Origin: Kitasatospora sp. MMS16-BH015
Lineage (GTDB): Bacteria; Actinomycetota; Actinomycetes; Streptomycetales; Streptomycetaceae
DNA length: 64,000 bases
Assembly (NCBI RefSeq): GCF_002943525.1
Contig: NZ_CP025394.1
Coordinates: forward strand, 5,084,001-5,148,000
Direction of reading: 5' to 3'
A program made the translations under genes and the position numbers. Every line of letters begins with the position of its first letter. Within the stretch, counting starts at the first letter, position 1. The notes beneath the pieces are model-generated. The model had not been told where the DNA came from and did no database searches. It saw only the letters and a program-made list of their open reading frames with translations. Positions 1 to 9,230 of this stretch are shown piece after piece.

Positions 1-369
1 CGCCCGGTCAAGCCGGACACCATCGCCAAGTCGCTGGCGATCGGCAACCCGGCCGACGGCCCGTACGTGCTCGACATCGCCCGCCGCACCGGCGGCGCGG
101 TGGAGCACGTCACCGACGCCGAGGTGGTCGAGGCGATCAAGCTGCTCGCCCGCACCGAGGGCATCTTCGCCGAGACCGCGGGCGGGGTGACCGTCGGCGT
201 GCTGAAGAAGCTGGTCGAGACCGGTCAGCTCGACCCCGCCAAGGAGACCGTGGCGATCAACACCGGCGACGGCCTGAAGACCCTGGACGCCGTCTCCGAC
301 GCCGGGATGACGGCCGTCATCCGCCCGACCCTGGAGTCCTTCCGCTCCGCCGGCCTCGCCTCCGCCTGA
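1..369 (+). CDS. thrC: Threonine synthase, C-terminal part (5' end outside window)
   Basis: The reading frame is open from base 1 and encodes the last 122 residues. It carries the C-terminal part of the PLP fold, including the glycine-rich stretch FAETAGGVTVGVLKKL and the INTGDGLKT segment typical of threonine synthase. The enzyme converts O-phosphohomoserine to threonine in the cytoplasm. The PLP-binding lysine would lie upstream of the window and cannot be checked. The gene is followed after 33 bp by the MoaD/CysO-like gene on the same strand. That neighbour pair, then a cold shock gene and groEL, is a familiar Streptomyces order, which supports the assignment. Confidence 0.93.
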   Translation, partial: RPVKPDTIAKSLAIGNPADGPYVLDIARRTGGAVEHVTDAEVVEAIKLLARTEGIFAETAGGVTVGVLKKLVETGQLDPAKETVAINTGDGLKTLDAVSDAGMTAVIRPTLESFRSAGLASA

Positions 370-402
370 ACCGTCACTGGACCCCGCTAGGAGCCTGATC
401 GC

Positions 403-681
403 ATGAGCGCCACCGTCCGCATCCCCACCATCCTGCGCACCTACACCGGCGGGGCCGCCGAGGTCACCGCCGAGGGCGCCACCCTCGCCGAGGTCATCCA
501 GAGCCTCGAGGCCGACCACCCGGGCATCGCCGCGCGGATCCTGGACGACACGGGCAAGCTGCGCCGCTTCGTCAACGTCTACGTCAACGACGACGACGTG
601 CGCTTCGACAGCGGCCTCGAGACGGCCGTCGCGGACGGCGCCAGCGTCTCGGTGATCCCGGCGGTCGCCGGCGGCTGCTGA
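403..681 (+). CDS. MoaD/ThiS/CysO-family sulfur carrier protein ending in Gly-Gly-Cys
   Basis: A 92-residue ubiquitin-like beta-grasp protein. It begins MSATVRIPTILRTYTGG and ends SVIPAVAGGC, closely resembling mycobacterial CysO, the sulfur carrier for cysteine synthesis that is thiocarboxylated on its terminal Gly-Gly. Here the diglycine (G90-G91) is followed by an encoded cysteine (C92), so the functional carboxylate is not exposed as translated. Either a protease removes C92 or the residue mimics the CysO-cysteine adduct. CysO adducts are normally cut by the JAMM protease Mec; no such gene lies in the window. The ATG at 403 follows AGGAG at 390-394. The gene probably shares transcription with thrC and is closed by the hairpin at 724-770. 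Confidence 0.9.
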   Translation: MSATVRIPTILRTYTGGAAEVTAEGATLAEVIQSLEADHPGIAARILDDTGKLRRFVNVYVNDDDVRFDSGLETAVADGASVSVIPAVAGGC

Positions 682-723
682 GCCGCCCGCGGGCGGCCCG
701 CGCCTTTTCCGGCCCGCGCACCT

Positions 724-770
724 CGCCACCCCCGAAAGCGGAATGATGAATTCCGCATTCGGGGGTGGCG
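724..770. terminator. Long hairpin after the sulfur carrier gene
   Basis: A 13-bp GC-rich arm (724-736) pairs perfectly with 758-770. After one A/A mismatch, a 7-bp arm (738-744 with 750-756) continues the stem, leaving a 5-nt loop. It starts 43 bp after the stop codon at 681 and is the best candidate for the end of the thrC/sulfur-carrier transcript. There is no U-tract, as is common for actinomycete terminators. Confidence 0.7.
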
Positions 771-1254
771 TTCGCGTGCCCGGGGGAAATTCCGCCTCCG
801 GGCGCGGGGTAGAGTGCGACTTAAGCGGGCCCTTTCCTTCCGCCTCGACACGTTCCCGGCACATCCACGGCCTCGGCCGGGGGCGGCCGTGCCCGCACCT
901 CCGGCCGATCGCATACGCAAGGGGCGTCCGTCCGCTGAGACGTGTGTGCGGTAGTCCTGGGCGGAGGATGTCAGGCTGCCGTCAGAAATCTTCGGGCAAA
1001 GTGTTCCTTTCGCCCTGCTATGCCCGGTGCGAATTGCGTGGCTCTGCCGCTTTCCACCCGGTGCGTCCCTGTGAGCTGTCAGGGAATTCCATGAAGTTGG
1101 GCCTGTTGCAGAGGGCGTCTGTCCGGATACATTCAGCCGCGGTCGACGTATTCGGTGGGGCCCAGGGGGGTACCTCGGTCTCGGCCGACCACAGACCCGG
1201 GCCCGCATCCCTGCGGGTCCGTGAAGGGCCAGCACAGCACAAGGGGAGTTCGGA
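771..1254 (+). promoter_or_regulatory. Long non-coding leader region of the cold shock gene
   Basis: No gene is supported between the terminator at 770 and the cold shock start at 1255. A candidate promoter is TTGCAG (1106-1111), a 16-bp spacer and TACATT (1128-1133). This would start transcription near 1140 and give an untranslated leader of about 115 nt, the length expected for cold shock mRNAs that fold to control translation. The promoter is inferred only from its resemblance to the consensus. Apparent open frames across this stretch have poor codon bias and no ribosome binding site. Confidence 0.4.
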
Positions 1255-1461
1255 ATGGCTCAGGGCACCGTCAAGTGGTTCAACGCCGAGAAGGGCTACG
1301 GCTTCATCGCGGTCGACGGTGGTGCGGACGTGTTCGTCCACTACAGCGCGATCCAGATGGACGGCTACCGCACCCTCGAAGAGGGCCAGCGGGTCGAGTT
1401 CGAGATCTCCCAGGGGCAGAAGGGCCCGCAGGCGGACATGGTCCGTGCCCCTGCGGTCTGA
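1255..1461 (+). CDS. Cold shock protein (CspA family)
   Basis: A 68-residue single cold shock domain that binds single-stranded RNA/DNA and acts as an RNA chaperone. RNP1 is visible as KGYGFI and RNP2 as VFVHY, preceded by the usual start MAQGTVKWFN. The length is standard for the family. AAGGGGAG at 1240-1247 sits at ribosome-binding distance from the ATG. The gene is monocistronic, with a long leader upstream and a strong terminator at 1517-1554. Its place immediately before groEL is shared with Streptomyces genomes. A second, longer cold shock protein lies at 23590-23973. Confidence 0.96.
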   Translation: MAQGTVKWFNAEKGYGFIAVDGGADVFVHYSAIQMDGYRTLEEGQRVEFEISQGQKGPQADMVRAPAV

Positions 1462-1516
1462 CCTTTCCGAACTGCGGAGCCTCGGCTCTACCCGAGCTGG
1501 TGCTCACTGTCTCGCC

Positions 1517-1554
1517 CAGCAGGCCCGCACGACACCCGTCGTGCGGGCCTGCTG
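1517..1554 (+). terminator. Terminator of the cold shock gene
   Basis: A perfect 17-bp inverted repeat (1517-1533 with 1538-1554) with a 4-nt ACCC loop, lying 56 bp after the stop codon. It separates the cold shock transcript from the CIRCE-controlled groEL promoter. Confidence 0.9.
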
Positions 1555-1591
1555 CCGTCTGCGGGGACAACGTGCGTGTCGGCCGAATGGG

Positions 1592-1618
1592 CTTGCACTC
1601 GGCACCCCCGAGTGCTAA
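1592..1618. promoter_or_regulatory. CIRCE operator 1 (HrcA binding site)
   Basis: CTTGCACTC, nine spacer bases, then GAGTGCTAA. This fits the CIRCE consensus TTAGCACTC-N9-GAGTGCTAA, with the right arm perfect and two mismatches in the left. CIRCE is bound by the HrcA repressor, which controls groE and dnaJ genes in Gram-positive bacteria. Confidence 0.93.
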
Positions 1619-1627
1619 TCATTGGCG

Positions 1628-1654
1628 TTAGCACTCACAGCGTGAGAGTGACAA
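1628..1654. promoter_or_regulatory. CIRCE operator 2 (HrcA binding site)
   Basis: A perfect left arm TTAGCACTC, nine spacer bases, then GAGTGACAA, which differs from the consensus right arm at two positions. It starts 10 bp after the end of operator 1, so the two sites are centred 36 bp apart, and it lies 119 bp upstream of the groEL start. Confidence 0.9.
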
Positions 1655-1773
1655 CGGACCGGGTCGGTGAGGCCCCCGGGAGCGGCAGGGGACATGACCC
1701 CCGCACACCAGGGCCGTCCGTCGCGGGCACCTCTGGTCCGAGCAGTCGACCGTGTCCTGGAGGACCACTTCCG

Positions 1774-3396
<1,623 letters not shown>

Positions 3397-3428
3397 TCCT
3401 GCTTCCAGGATCGGCGAGTTCGCTGCGT

Positions 3429-3470
3429 CCGCGAGGGCGGTTCCCGGTACTCCGGGGGCCGCCCTCGCGG
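3429..3470 (+). terminator. Terminator of groEL
   Basis: A perfect 12-bp GC-rich inverted repeat (3429-3440 with 3459-3470) with an 18-nt loop, followed by CTTTCCT. It lies 32 bp after the groEL stop codon. Confidence 0.85.
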
Positions 3471-3586
3471 CTTTCCTGCCGCCGGTCACCCGTTCGTGCG
3501 ACTCTGGGCACATGGAAGGTCCTGGTGCTTCGGAGCGTGGCTACGGTGAGGGCGAGCAGGGTCGTGCGGGCGAGAGGAGGTCGACG

Positions 3587-4174
3587 GTGACCGCGATGAC
3601 CGTGGAGACGGACCACGCGTGGGCCGACCTGCTGGACACCTGGCGGGACTTGGACGTCCCGGAGGGCTGGCGCGCCGAGATCGAGGAAGGGCAGATCGTC
3701 TTGGTGCCACCACCGAACAACGGGCACAACCTGATCGCCGGCGAGGTGCATCGGGCGCTGCTCCGGTGTGTCCCGGACGAGGTTGGCGTGTACCAGACGC
3801 TCGGCACCCAGATCCCGCGGCTGGAGAAGCTCTGCATCCCCGATCTTGTCGTGGTTGACGTGGCGGTGTTGAAGACCGGCAGGGACGATGACCCGATCGA
3901 TGCAGCCGACGTCCTGCTGGCCATCGAGATCACGTCACGAAGCACGGCTCGGCAGGACCGTACCAAGAAGCTGTGGGGCTACGCGCACGGGCCGGTCCCG
4001 CTGTATCTGCTGATCGACCGCTTCGACCAGCCCGGCCCTACCGTGACGCTCTTCTGCGAACCCTCCGACGGTGCTTACCGACAGAGTCTGCGCACCCCGT
4101 TCGGAAAGCCGGTGAGTCTGCCGGAGCCCTTCGGCGTCACGCTGGACACCGCCTCCTTCCCGGCGCCCAGCTGA
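3587..4174 (+). CDS. Uma2 family (DUF820) endonuclease-fold protein
   Basis: A 195-residue protein of the Uma2 family, a PD-(D/E)XK nuclease fold that is common and multi-copy in actinomycetes, with no settled biological role. The catalytic pattern is visible as IPDLVVVD followed by LLAIEITSRSTARQDRTKK, supplying the Asp, Glu and Lys of the fold, so the active site looks intact. The GTG at 3587 is chosen because GGAGG at 3576-3580 is correctly spaced. An ATG at 3596 is the alternative; the frame stays open upstream into the groEL 3' end but without coding character. It stands alone between the groEL terminator and a small operon. Confidence 0.85.
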   Translation: MTAMTVETDHAWADLLDTWRDLDVPEGWRAEIEEGQIVLVPPPNNGHNLIAGEVHRALLRCVPDEVGVYQTLGTQIPRLEKLCIPDLVVVDVAVLKTGRDDDPIDAADVLLAIEITSRSTARQDRTKKLWGYAHGPVPLYLLIDRFDQPGPTVTLFCEPSDGAYRQSLRTPFGKPVSLPEPFGVTLDTASFPAPS

Positions 4175-4193
4175 ACTGCGCGACAATGAGGGG

Positions 4194-4553
4194 ATGACCA
4201 CCCCTGAGATCGAAGCCGCGCTGCACGGGGCCCGTGCGCTGATCCTTGCCGACCTGACCGCCCGGGACGTGGCGGATGCCGCCGTGGTGTCGCTGGTGGA
4301 GGAGGCGGTGGCGCACCGGCGCTGGTGGTTGGAGCAGTGGCCGGACGGGGTGGAGTACGTGCTCGGGCTGGTGGCCCAGGACGTGCAGGACAAGTTGCTG
4401 GAGACGTACGGCCGGTGGCCGCTCTGCGTGGAGTGCGCGGAGGCCGAGGACGACCCGCACGCGCTGAGCGTGGAGCCGGAGTTGGGGCCCGAGCCGCACT
4501 GGGTGTGCGGCAAGCGGGGTGTCGTGGTCGCGCCGGTCGGGGACCTGAAGTGA
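4194..4553 (+). CDS. Conserved hypothetical protein, coupled to DUF4031 gene
   Basis: A 119-residue acidic protein (MTTPEIEAALHGARALI...) with no motif that I can assign to an enzyme family. It has no signal peptide or membrane segment. A CVECAEAEDD segment and a later VCGKRG hold two or three cysteines that could bind a metal, though the spacing is not a classic finger. Its stop codon overlaps the GTG of the next gene (GTGA at 4550-4553), so the two are almost certainly translated from one mRNA. The ATG at 4194 lies 20 bp after the Uma2 stop codon. Confidence 0.75.
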   Translation: MTTPEIEAALHGARALILADLTARDVADAAVVSLVEEAVAHRRWWLEQWPDGVEYVLGLVAQDVQDKLLETYGRWPLCVECAEAEDDPHALSVEPELGPEPHWVCGKRGVVVAPVGDLK

Positions 4554-4819
4554 TCTTCATCGACCCGCCCACCTGGCCCGGCCACGGGAAGCTCTGGTCG
4601 CACCTGGTGAGCGACGTCAGCTACGCCGAGCTGCACGAGTTCGCGGCCCGGCTCGGGGCTCCCGCGAAGGGCTTCGAACGGGACCACTACGACATCCCCG
4701 CGAAGTGGTACGAGGATGCCGTGCGGCTCGGGGCGCAGCCGGTCGGCAGCAAGGAGCTGGTGGCCCGCCTGACGGCGGCGGGCCTGCGGCGGCGGAAGGC
4801 CACCTACCAGGAGGGCTGA
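4550..4819 (+). CDS. DUF4031 domain protein
   Basis: An 89-residue protein matching the DUF4031 pattern: IFIDPPTWPGHGKLWSHL near the N-terminus, then SYAELHEFAARLG and ERDHYDIP. The family is widespread in actinobacteria and its function is unknown. Conserved Trp, His and Asp residues suggest a small catalytic or ligand-binding domain, but that is inference. The start is the GTG at 4550, which overlaps the upstream stop codon as GTGA. An internal ATG would discard the conserved N-terminal motif. Confidence 0.85.
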   Translation: MIFIDPPTWPGHGKLWSHLVSDVSYAELHEFAARLGAPAKGFERDHYDIPAKWYEDAVRLGAQPVGSKELVARLTAAGLRRRKATYQEG

Positions 4820-4843
4820 GCCCCCGGTCGGGCCGGGGCGGTC

Positions 4844-5575
4844 CTACCGGGTGAGTTCGGCGAGCTCTGCCGCCAGGTTGGCGCGGGCCGGGGCGTCGTA
4901 GCGGGCGTGGGCGGTCGGGGTGCGGAAGAGCGCCGGGAGGTCGAGCAGCTGGCGCAGCACGGCCGCGCGGCCCTCGCGGAAGGCCTCCGGCGGCACGAAG
5001 GAGTACTCCTCGCGGACGGCCGCCGCGTACGCCGCGTAGGCGTCCGGGGAACCGCCCAGCACGGCCAGGTCGGCGTCGCAGAGCACCTCGCCGTTGCGGT
5101 CGCCGGGCTCGGGGTGGTGGGTGACGGTGAGGCGGACCAGCCGGGCCGTCTCCTCGGCCAGGGCATCCGGCACGCCCGCGTCGGCCAGCGCCCGCAGGGC
5201 CAGCCGGGCGCTGCGCTCCTCGTTCTCGCTGCGCTCGGGCTGGTAGACGGCGTCGTGGTACCAGACGGCCAGGCGGACGGCGTCCGCGTCCTCCGCGTGC
5301 TCGGCGAGCAGGTCGACCTGGTCGAGCATCGCCCGCAGGTGGGCGGTGGTGTGGTAGCGCCGCTGCGGTTCGGACCAGCGCTTGAGCAGGTCCAGCCCGT
5401 AGGGCTCGGGGTCGGTACCGGCGGCGGCCTGGTCGTCGTCGGCGGCTTGGCCGGTGGCGGTGGCGGTGGCGGTGGCGCTGGCGGTGCTGGCGTCGGCGGG
5501 GGCGCAGCGCCCGAGCAGGGCGGCCCAGCGGTCGAGCATGTCGCGGTCTTCGGCGGTGGGCGGCTTCGGTGGCAT
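4844..5575 (-). CDS. HD domain metal-dependent phosphohydrolase-like protein
   Basis: A 243-residue protein with metal-binding histidines and aspartates in YHTTAHLRAML, VWYHDAVY and CDADLAVLG, the pattern of predicted HD-superfamily phosphohydrolases acting on nucleotides or other phosphoesters. The substrate is unknown. The N-terminal 60 residues are low complexity, with an Ala-Thr run encoded by a GGTGGC hexamer repeat at 5453-5476 (plus strand). The start ATG is at 5575; it has no clear Shine-Dalgarno sequence, and the frame stays open further upstream but runs antisense to cutC. It converges on the DUF4031 gene, with only 24 bp between the stop codons. Confidence 0.85.
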   Translation of the reverse strand: MPPKPPTAEDRDMLDRWAALLGRCAPADASTASATATATATGQAADDDQAAAGTDPEPYGLDLLKRWSEPQRRYHTTAHLRAMLDQVDLLAEHAEDADAVRLAVWYHDAVYQPERSENEERSARLALRALADAGVPDALAEETARLVRLTVTHHPEPGDRNGEVLCDADLAVLGGSPDAYAAYAAAVREEYSFVPPEAFREGRAAVLRQLLDLPALFRTPTAHARYDAPARANLAAELAELTR

Positions 5576-5744
5576 GGGGCCATTCTGCCGTCGGGCCGTG
5601 GCGCGGAGGCGGGATCCCCTCGGGTCGCCGGGGCGGGGGCCGCTCCGGTCGCCGGGTGCGGCCGGGTGGTGTTGACTCGGCTCGGCCGCGCCGCCCTGGT
5701 CAGGGGTCTCGCCCCGGCGGCCCCGGATGTGGCAGGGTAGCAAT

Positions 5745-6431
5745 ATGTCTAGACCAATTCTCGAAGTAATCGCGCTGACCGCGCAGGACGCCCAGGCCGC
5801 CGAGCTCGGCGGAGCCGACCGGCTCGAACTGGTCACGGACATGGCCGCCGACGGGCTGACCCCGTCGGTGGAGGACTTCGTCAAGATCCGTGCGGCGGTG
5901 GAGATCCCGCTCCGGGTGATGCTGCGGATCCGGGACGGCTTCACGCCGGGCGACCTGGACGTGCTGCTCGCCCGGACGGCCGAACTGCGGGCGGAGGGCG
6001 CGGAGGAGTTCGTCTTCGGCTTCCTGACCGCCGAGGGCGCGGTCGACCTGGCCTCGACGGGCGCCCTGGCCGAGGCCGTCACCGGCTGCAAGTGGACCTT
6101 CCACCGCGCGCTCGACCACAGCGCGGACCGGGCCGCCCTCCGGGCCGCCGTCGGCCACCTCCCCGGGCTCGACACCTTCCTCACCTCCGGCGCCGCCGCC
6201 GGCGTGGCCGCCGGCATCGACACCCTCACCGCCGAACTCGCCCGCGCGGGCGAACCCGGCTACCGCCAGCAGATCCTGGTCGGCGGCGGCCTCAAGGCCG
6301 AACACGTCCCCACCCTGCGGGCGGCCGGCTTCGACGCCTTCCACATCGGCAGCGCAGTTCGCCTGTCCGGCTGGGAGAGTCCGGTGGACACCGCCAAGGT
6401 CGCCGAGTGGCGCACCCTGATCGACAGTTAG
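5745..6431 (+). CDS. cutC: CutC family protein
   Basis: A 228-residue TIM-barrel protein of the CutC family. It begins MSRPILEVIALTAQDAQAAE, includes GADRLELVTD and CKWTFHRALDH, and ends with the LVGGGLKAEHV and FHIGSAVR segments of the barrel. CutC was named for copper homeostasis in E. coli, but the copper role is disputed and its reaction is not firmly known. The ATG at 5745 is preferred to one 18 bp upstream because it gives the standard N-terminus. The gene is divergent from the HD gene and ends 11 bp before a structured repeat. Confidence 0.9.
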   Translation: MSRPILEVIALTAQDAQAAELGGADRLELVTDMAADGLTPSVEDFVKIRAAVEIPLRVMLRIRDGFTPGDLDVLLARTAELRAEGAEEFVFGFLTAEGAVDLASTGALAEAVTGCKWTFHRALDHSADRAALRAAVGHLPGLDTFLTSGAAAGVAAGIDTLTAELARAGEPGYRQQILVGGGLKAEHVPTLRAAGFDAFHIGSAVRLSGWESPVDTAKVAEWRTLIDS

Positions 6432-6442
6432 TTGCGCTAACC

Positions 6443-6607
6443 AGGGGTGCGGGGCCCCTCTGAATTCACTGCGTGCGCGGCCCGCTCTGCACTCTGCCGC
6501 TGTCTTGCACAGATGCCCAGTTGCACTATCCGTTGACGGTGCAACTGGCTACCGGTGCAAGGTGACGAGTCCGCTTCTCCCGACCTCGCGCAGTTCCCCG
6601 CGCCCCT
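6443..6607. repeat. Structured intergenic repeat, copy A (degenerate left arm)
   Basis: A 165-bp element between the convergent cutC and helicase genes. The left arm starts AGGGGTGCGGGG. The right arm is GTTCCCCGCGCCCCT at 6593-6607. A hairpin lies in the middle, with 10 bp of stem (6517-6526 with 6539-6548) and the 12-nt loop TATCCGTTGACG. The layout, loop sequence and the stretch CGACCTCGCGCA before the right arm match copy B at 29276-29443. It begins 11 bp after the cutC stop and ends 9 bp before the helicase stop, so it may terminate both transcripts. Confidence 0.75.
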
Positions 6608-6616
6608 GGTGTGCCC

Positions 6617-8686
6617 CTACCGGAGCGCCTCGGGGAGAGGCGCACTGTGCAGCAGCTGCAGCCCCGACACCGCTCGCGTCAGTGCGACGTACAGCCGTCG
6701 CAGGCCGGTCCGCTCGTCCGGCTCGCCCGCGATGACGGCGGCGGGCTCGTCGAGGACGACGTAGTCGTACTCCAGGCCCTTGGCGAGTGAGGCGGGGACG
6801 AGAGTGAGGCGGGCCTCGGCGCTGGTCTCGGTGCCGGGGGTCAGGTACGGGAGGCCGGCGGCGGCGAGGGCCTCGGCGTAGCGCGGGATGCGGTCGTCGG
6901 CGGCGATCAGGCCGGTGGAGCCCTCGTGGTCGAGGGCCTTGCGGCAGGCCTCGATGACGGCCTCGACCAGGCCGTCCGGGTCCGGGGTGTGGCTGATCTC
7001 CAGCGAGCCGGGCAGGTCGCGGATCGATGAGGCGGGGGCCAGGCCGGGGGCGATCTCGGGGAGTAGGCGGGAGGCGTAGGCGATCACCTCCTCCGGCACG
7101 CGGAAGCCCTTGGTGAGCTCCTCGATGTGGGCCTCGGGCTTGCCGAGGTGGTGCAGGGCCTCCGGCCAACTCGCCGTCGCCCAGGGGGTGGTGCCCTGGG
7201 CGAGGTCGCCGAGCACGGTGGCCGAGCCGGTGCTGCACCGGCGGCCGACGGCCCGGTACTGCATGGGGGAGAGGTCCTGGGCCTCGTCGAGCACCACGTG
7301 GCCGAGCGAGGCGGTGCGCTGCACCAGGTCGGTGGCCTCGTCCACCAGCACGGCGTCGGCTGCCGTCCAGGGGGCGGTCTTCACCGAGCGGGCGGGCTTG
7401 GTCCAGAGCAGGGCGGCCTGCTCCTCCTCCGAGTAGACGCCCTCGGCGCAGGCGGCGAGGAACCCGGGGTCGGAGAGCAGCCGGTGCACCAGCTTGGCGG
7501 GGTCGACGGCCGGCCAGCACTCCTTGACCACGGCCTTCACGGCGGCGTTGCGGGCCACCGCGTCCTGCACGCGGTCGTCGGGGGCCTCGCCGCCCTGCTC
7601 CATCTTGAGCAGCACGGCGTGCGCGATCCGCTGTGGCAGGGCCTCCCTGGCGGCGCCGTAGCGGATCTCCCGGTTCTTCAACTCCTCGATGATCTGGATC
7701 AGTTCGTAGGTCGGGACGCGCCAGCGGCGGGAGCCCCGGACGACCACGCAGGGCTCGGTGGGCAGGGTGATGCCGGCTCGGACGGCCCGGCGCAGCACCT
7801 CGGCCATCCGGGCGTCGCCCTTGAGCCGGGCCGCCTCGGCGCTGTCCTCGCCGCGCACCTCCACGTGCCCGACCAGCTGCTGGACGGTGGCCTGTGCCAC
7901 GTCCAACTCGCCGAGCGCGGGCAGGACTTGCTCGATGTAGCTGAGGAAGGAGCTGTTCGGGCCGATCACCAGGGTGCCGGTGCGGGCCAGCCGCTCGCGG
8001 TGGGCGTAGAGCAGGTAGGCGACGCGGTGCAGGCCGACGGCGGTCTTCCCGGTGCCGGGGGCGCCCTGGACGCAGACCGTGCCGGTGATGTCGGCGCGGA
8101 CGATCTCGTCCTGCTCGGGCTGGATGGTGGCGACGATGTCGCGCATCGGGCCGACGCGGGGCTTCTCGATCTCGGCGGCGAGCAGCGCGGAGGTGGTCTC
8201 GGTCTCGGCCGGGTCGGTCAGGTCCTCGTCCTCGTAGGCGGTCAACTCGCCGCCGGTGTAACCGAATCGGCGCCGCTTCTCGACGTCCTGCGGGTCGGTC
8301 CGGCTGGCCCGGTAGAACGGTTGGGAGACCGGCGCGCGCCAGTCGATCACCATCGGGTCGCCGTGGGCGTCGTGCACGTGCCGCCGCCCGATGTAGAACC
8401 GCTCGCCCGAGCCTCCCTCGGCCAACTCCTCGCTGATCGCGTGCAGGTAGTCCAGCCGGCCGAAGAAGAGCGGGGTGTGCGCGAGGTCGGCCAGGGCGGC
8501 GATCCGGTCGGTGACCTGCCGCTGGAGGACGGCAGCGGACACCCAGGTGCCGGCGACGTCCTTCAGGTCGAGGGACTCGACGTCCGCGCGCATCGCGCGC
8601 AGCGCGGCCCGGGAGGACGCGAGGTGGTCGCGCTCGCGCTGGAGCGGGTCGGGGGTGGTGGGGGCGTCGGGGGTGGGGGCGTGCAC
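6617..8686 (-). CDS. HelD/HelR-type UvrD-like ATPase, RNA polymerase-associated
   Basis: A 689-residue superfamily-1 helicase-like protein. Walker A is GAPGTGKTAVGLHR. Walker B is VVLDEAQDLSP. A conserved VIDWRAPVSQPFY block lies near the N-terminus, and the C-terminus carries RRLYVALTRA. This architecture is typical of HelD, which removes stalled RNA polymerase from DNA, and of actinomycete HelR, linked to rifamycin tolerance. Without alignment I cannot say which subclass this is. The GTG at 8686 is chosen because GGGAAGG sits six bases upstream; the frame is open for 39 more codons. It is divergent from the small gene at 8995 and converges on cutC across repeat A. Confidence 0.85.
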   Translation of the reverse strand: MHAPTPDAPTTPDPLQRERDHLASSRAALRAMRADVESLDLKDVAGTWVSAAVLQRQVTDRIAALADLAHTPLFFGRLDYLHAISEELAEGGSGERFYIGRRHVHDAHGDPMVIDWRAPVSQPFYRASRTDPQDVEKRRRFGYTGGELTAYEDEDLTDPAETETTSALLAAEIEKPRVGPMRDIVATIQPEQDEIVRADITGTVCVQGAPGTGKTAVGLHRVAYLLYAHRERLARTGTLVIGPNSSFLSYIEQVLPALGELDVAQATVQQLVGHVEVRGEDSAEAARLKGDARMAEVLRRAVRAGITLPTEPCVVVRGSRRWRVPTYELIQIIEELKNREIRYGAAREALPQRIAHAVLLKMEQGGEAPDDRVQDAVARNAAVKAVVKECWPAVDPAKLVHRLLSDPGFLAACAEGVYSEEEQAALLWTKPARSVKTAPWTAADAVLVDEATDLVQRTASLGHVVLDEAQDLSPMQYRAVGRRCSTGSATVLGDLAQGTTPWATASWPEALHHLGKPEAHIEELTKGFRVPEEVIAYASRLLPEIAPGLAPASSIRDLPGSLEISHTPDPDGLVEAVIEACRKALDHEGSTGLIAADDRIPRYAEALAAAGLPYLTPGTETSAEARLTLVPASLAKGLEYDYVVLDEPAAVIAGEPDERTGLRRLYVALTRAVSGLQLLHSAPLPEALR

Positions 8687-8994
8687 AGCGAACCTTCCCG
8701 GCGGCCGCTCATGGCGGCAGCGGTCTCGTCGTAGCTCACAGTGAAGGACCCCGGCCGGTTGCCGACCGGTCGGGACCTCCCCCGGCTGCCGAGACGGCAC
8801 CACGGTTCGGGAGGGGGCAGACGAAAGATCCTAGACCCGGGCCGGGCTGGAGGCGAATCCTTTTGCCCCGGGGTCTCGGGGTCGCGCCCCGAACGAGTTA
8901 AGGGGCGTCGTACTCCTGAAGGACGACTTCCGGCCCCTCGGGTACGGCCTTTGGGTTGATGTGCACGGATGTCCGAAAAACTACCGTTGTCCCC
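8687..8994. other. Divergent intergenic region, helD-like gene / small ORF
   Basis: This 308-bp stretch holds no supported gene and should contain promoters for both flanking genes. A short inverted repeat TCGGGG...CCCCGA lies at 8876-8892. I looked for the rifamycin-associated palindrome described upstream of helR genes and did not see a convincing copy, though I was working from memory of its consensus. Confidence 0.5.
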
Positions 8995-9219
8995 ATGAGC
9001 ACCGTACAGATGACGGCGCCCCCGGCAGCGGCCACGACCCCCCGGGCGCGCACCCAGCAGTCCACCCACCAACCCCGGTTCGCCCACGGCGCCACGGCCG
9101 TCGAGCCCACTCCCGGCCGCCGACGAGGGCGCGCGTCGGCGGCCGTGCGGAACGTCGGGATCGCCCTCGACACCGTCGCTCGCGTCGTGTTCCTCGGCCG
9201 CGACGGCGTCAAGCTGTAG
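8995..9219 (+). CDS. Small hypothetical protein, basic
   Basis: A 74-residue protein starting MSTVQMTAPPAAA and ending ARVVFLGRDGVKL. The first 50 residues are Pro/Ala/Thr/Arg-rich and probably disordered; the last 25 contain a short amphipathic or membrane-associating segment (VGIALDTVARVVFL). Codon third positions are mostly G or C, which supports real coding. The ATG at 8995 lies inside a longer open frame, and no strong ribosome binding site is visible, so it may be leaderless. It converges on the XPB helicase gene, 11 bp away. I do not recognise a function. Confidence 0.6.
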   Translation: MSTVQMTAPPAAATTPRARTQQSTHQPRFAHGATAVEPTPGRRRGRASAAVRNVGIALDTVARVVFLGRDGVKL

Positions 9220-9230
9220 CGCTCGGCCGG

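Noticed and set aside
1576..1773. Extension of groEL to an upstream ATG at 1576
   Set aside because: It would translate through both CIRCE operators; the conserved MAKIISFDEEAR N-terminus with a ribosome binding site starts at 1774.
8687..8994. Rifamycin-associated element upstream of the HelD-type gene
   Set aside because: I found no palindrome that resembles the element as I remember it; the short TCGGGG/CCCCGA repeat is too small.
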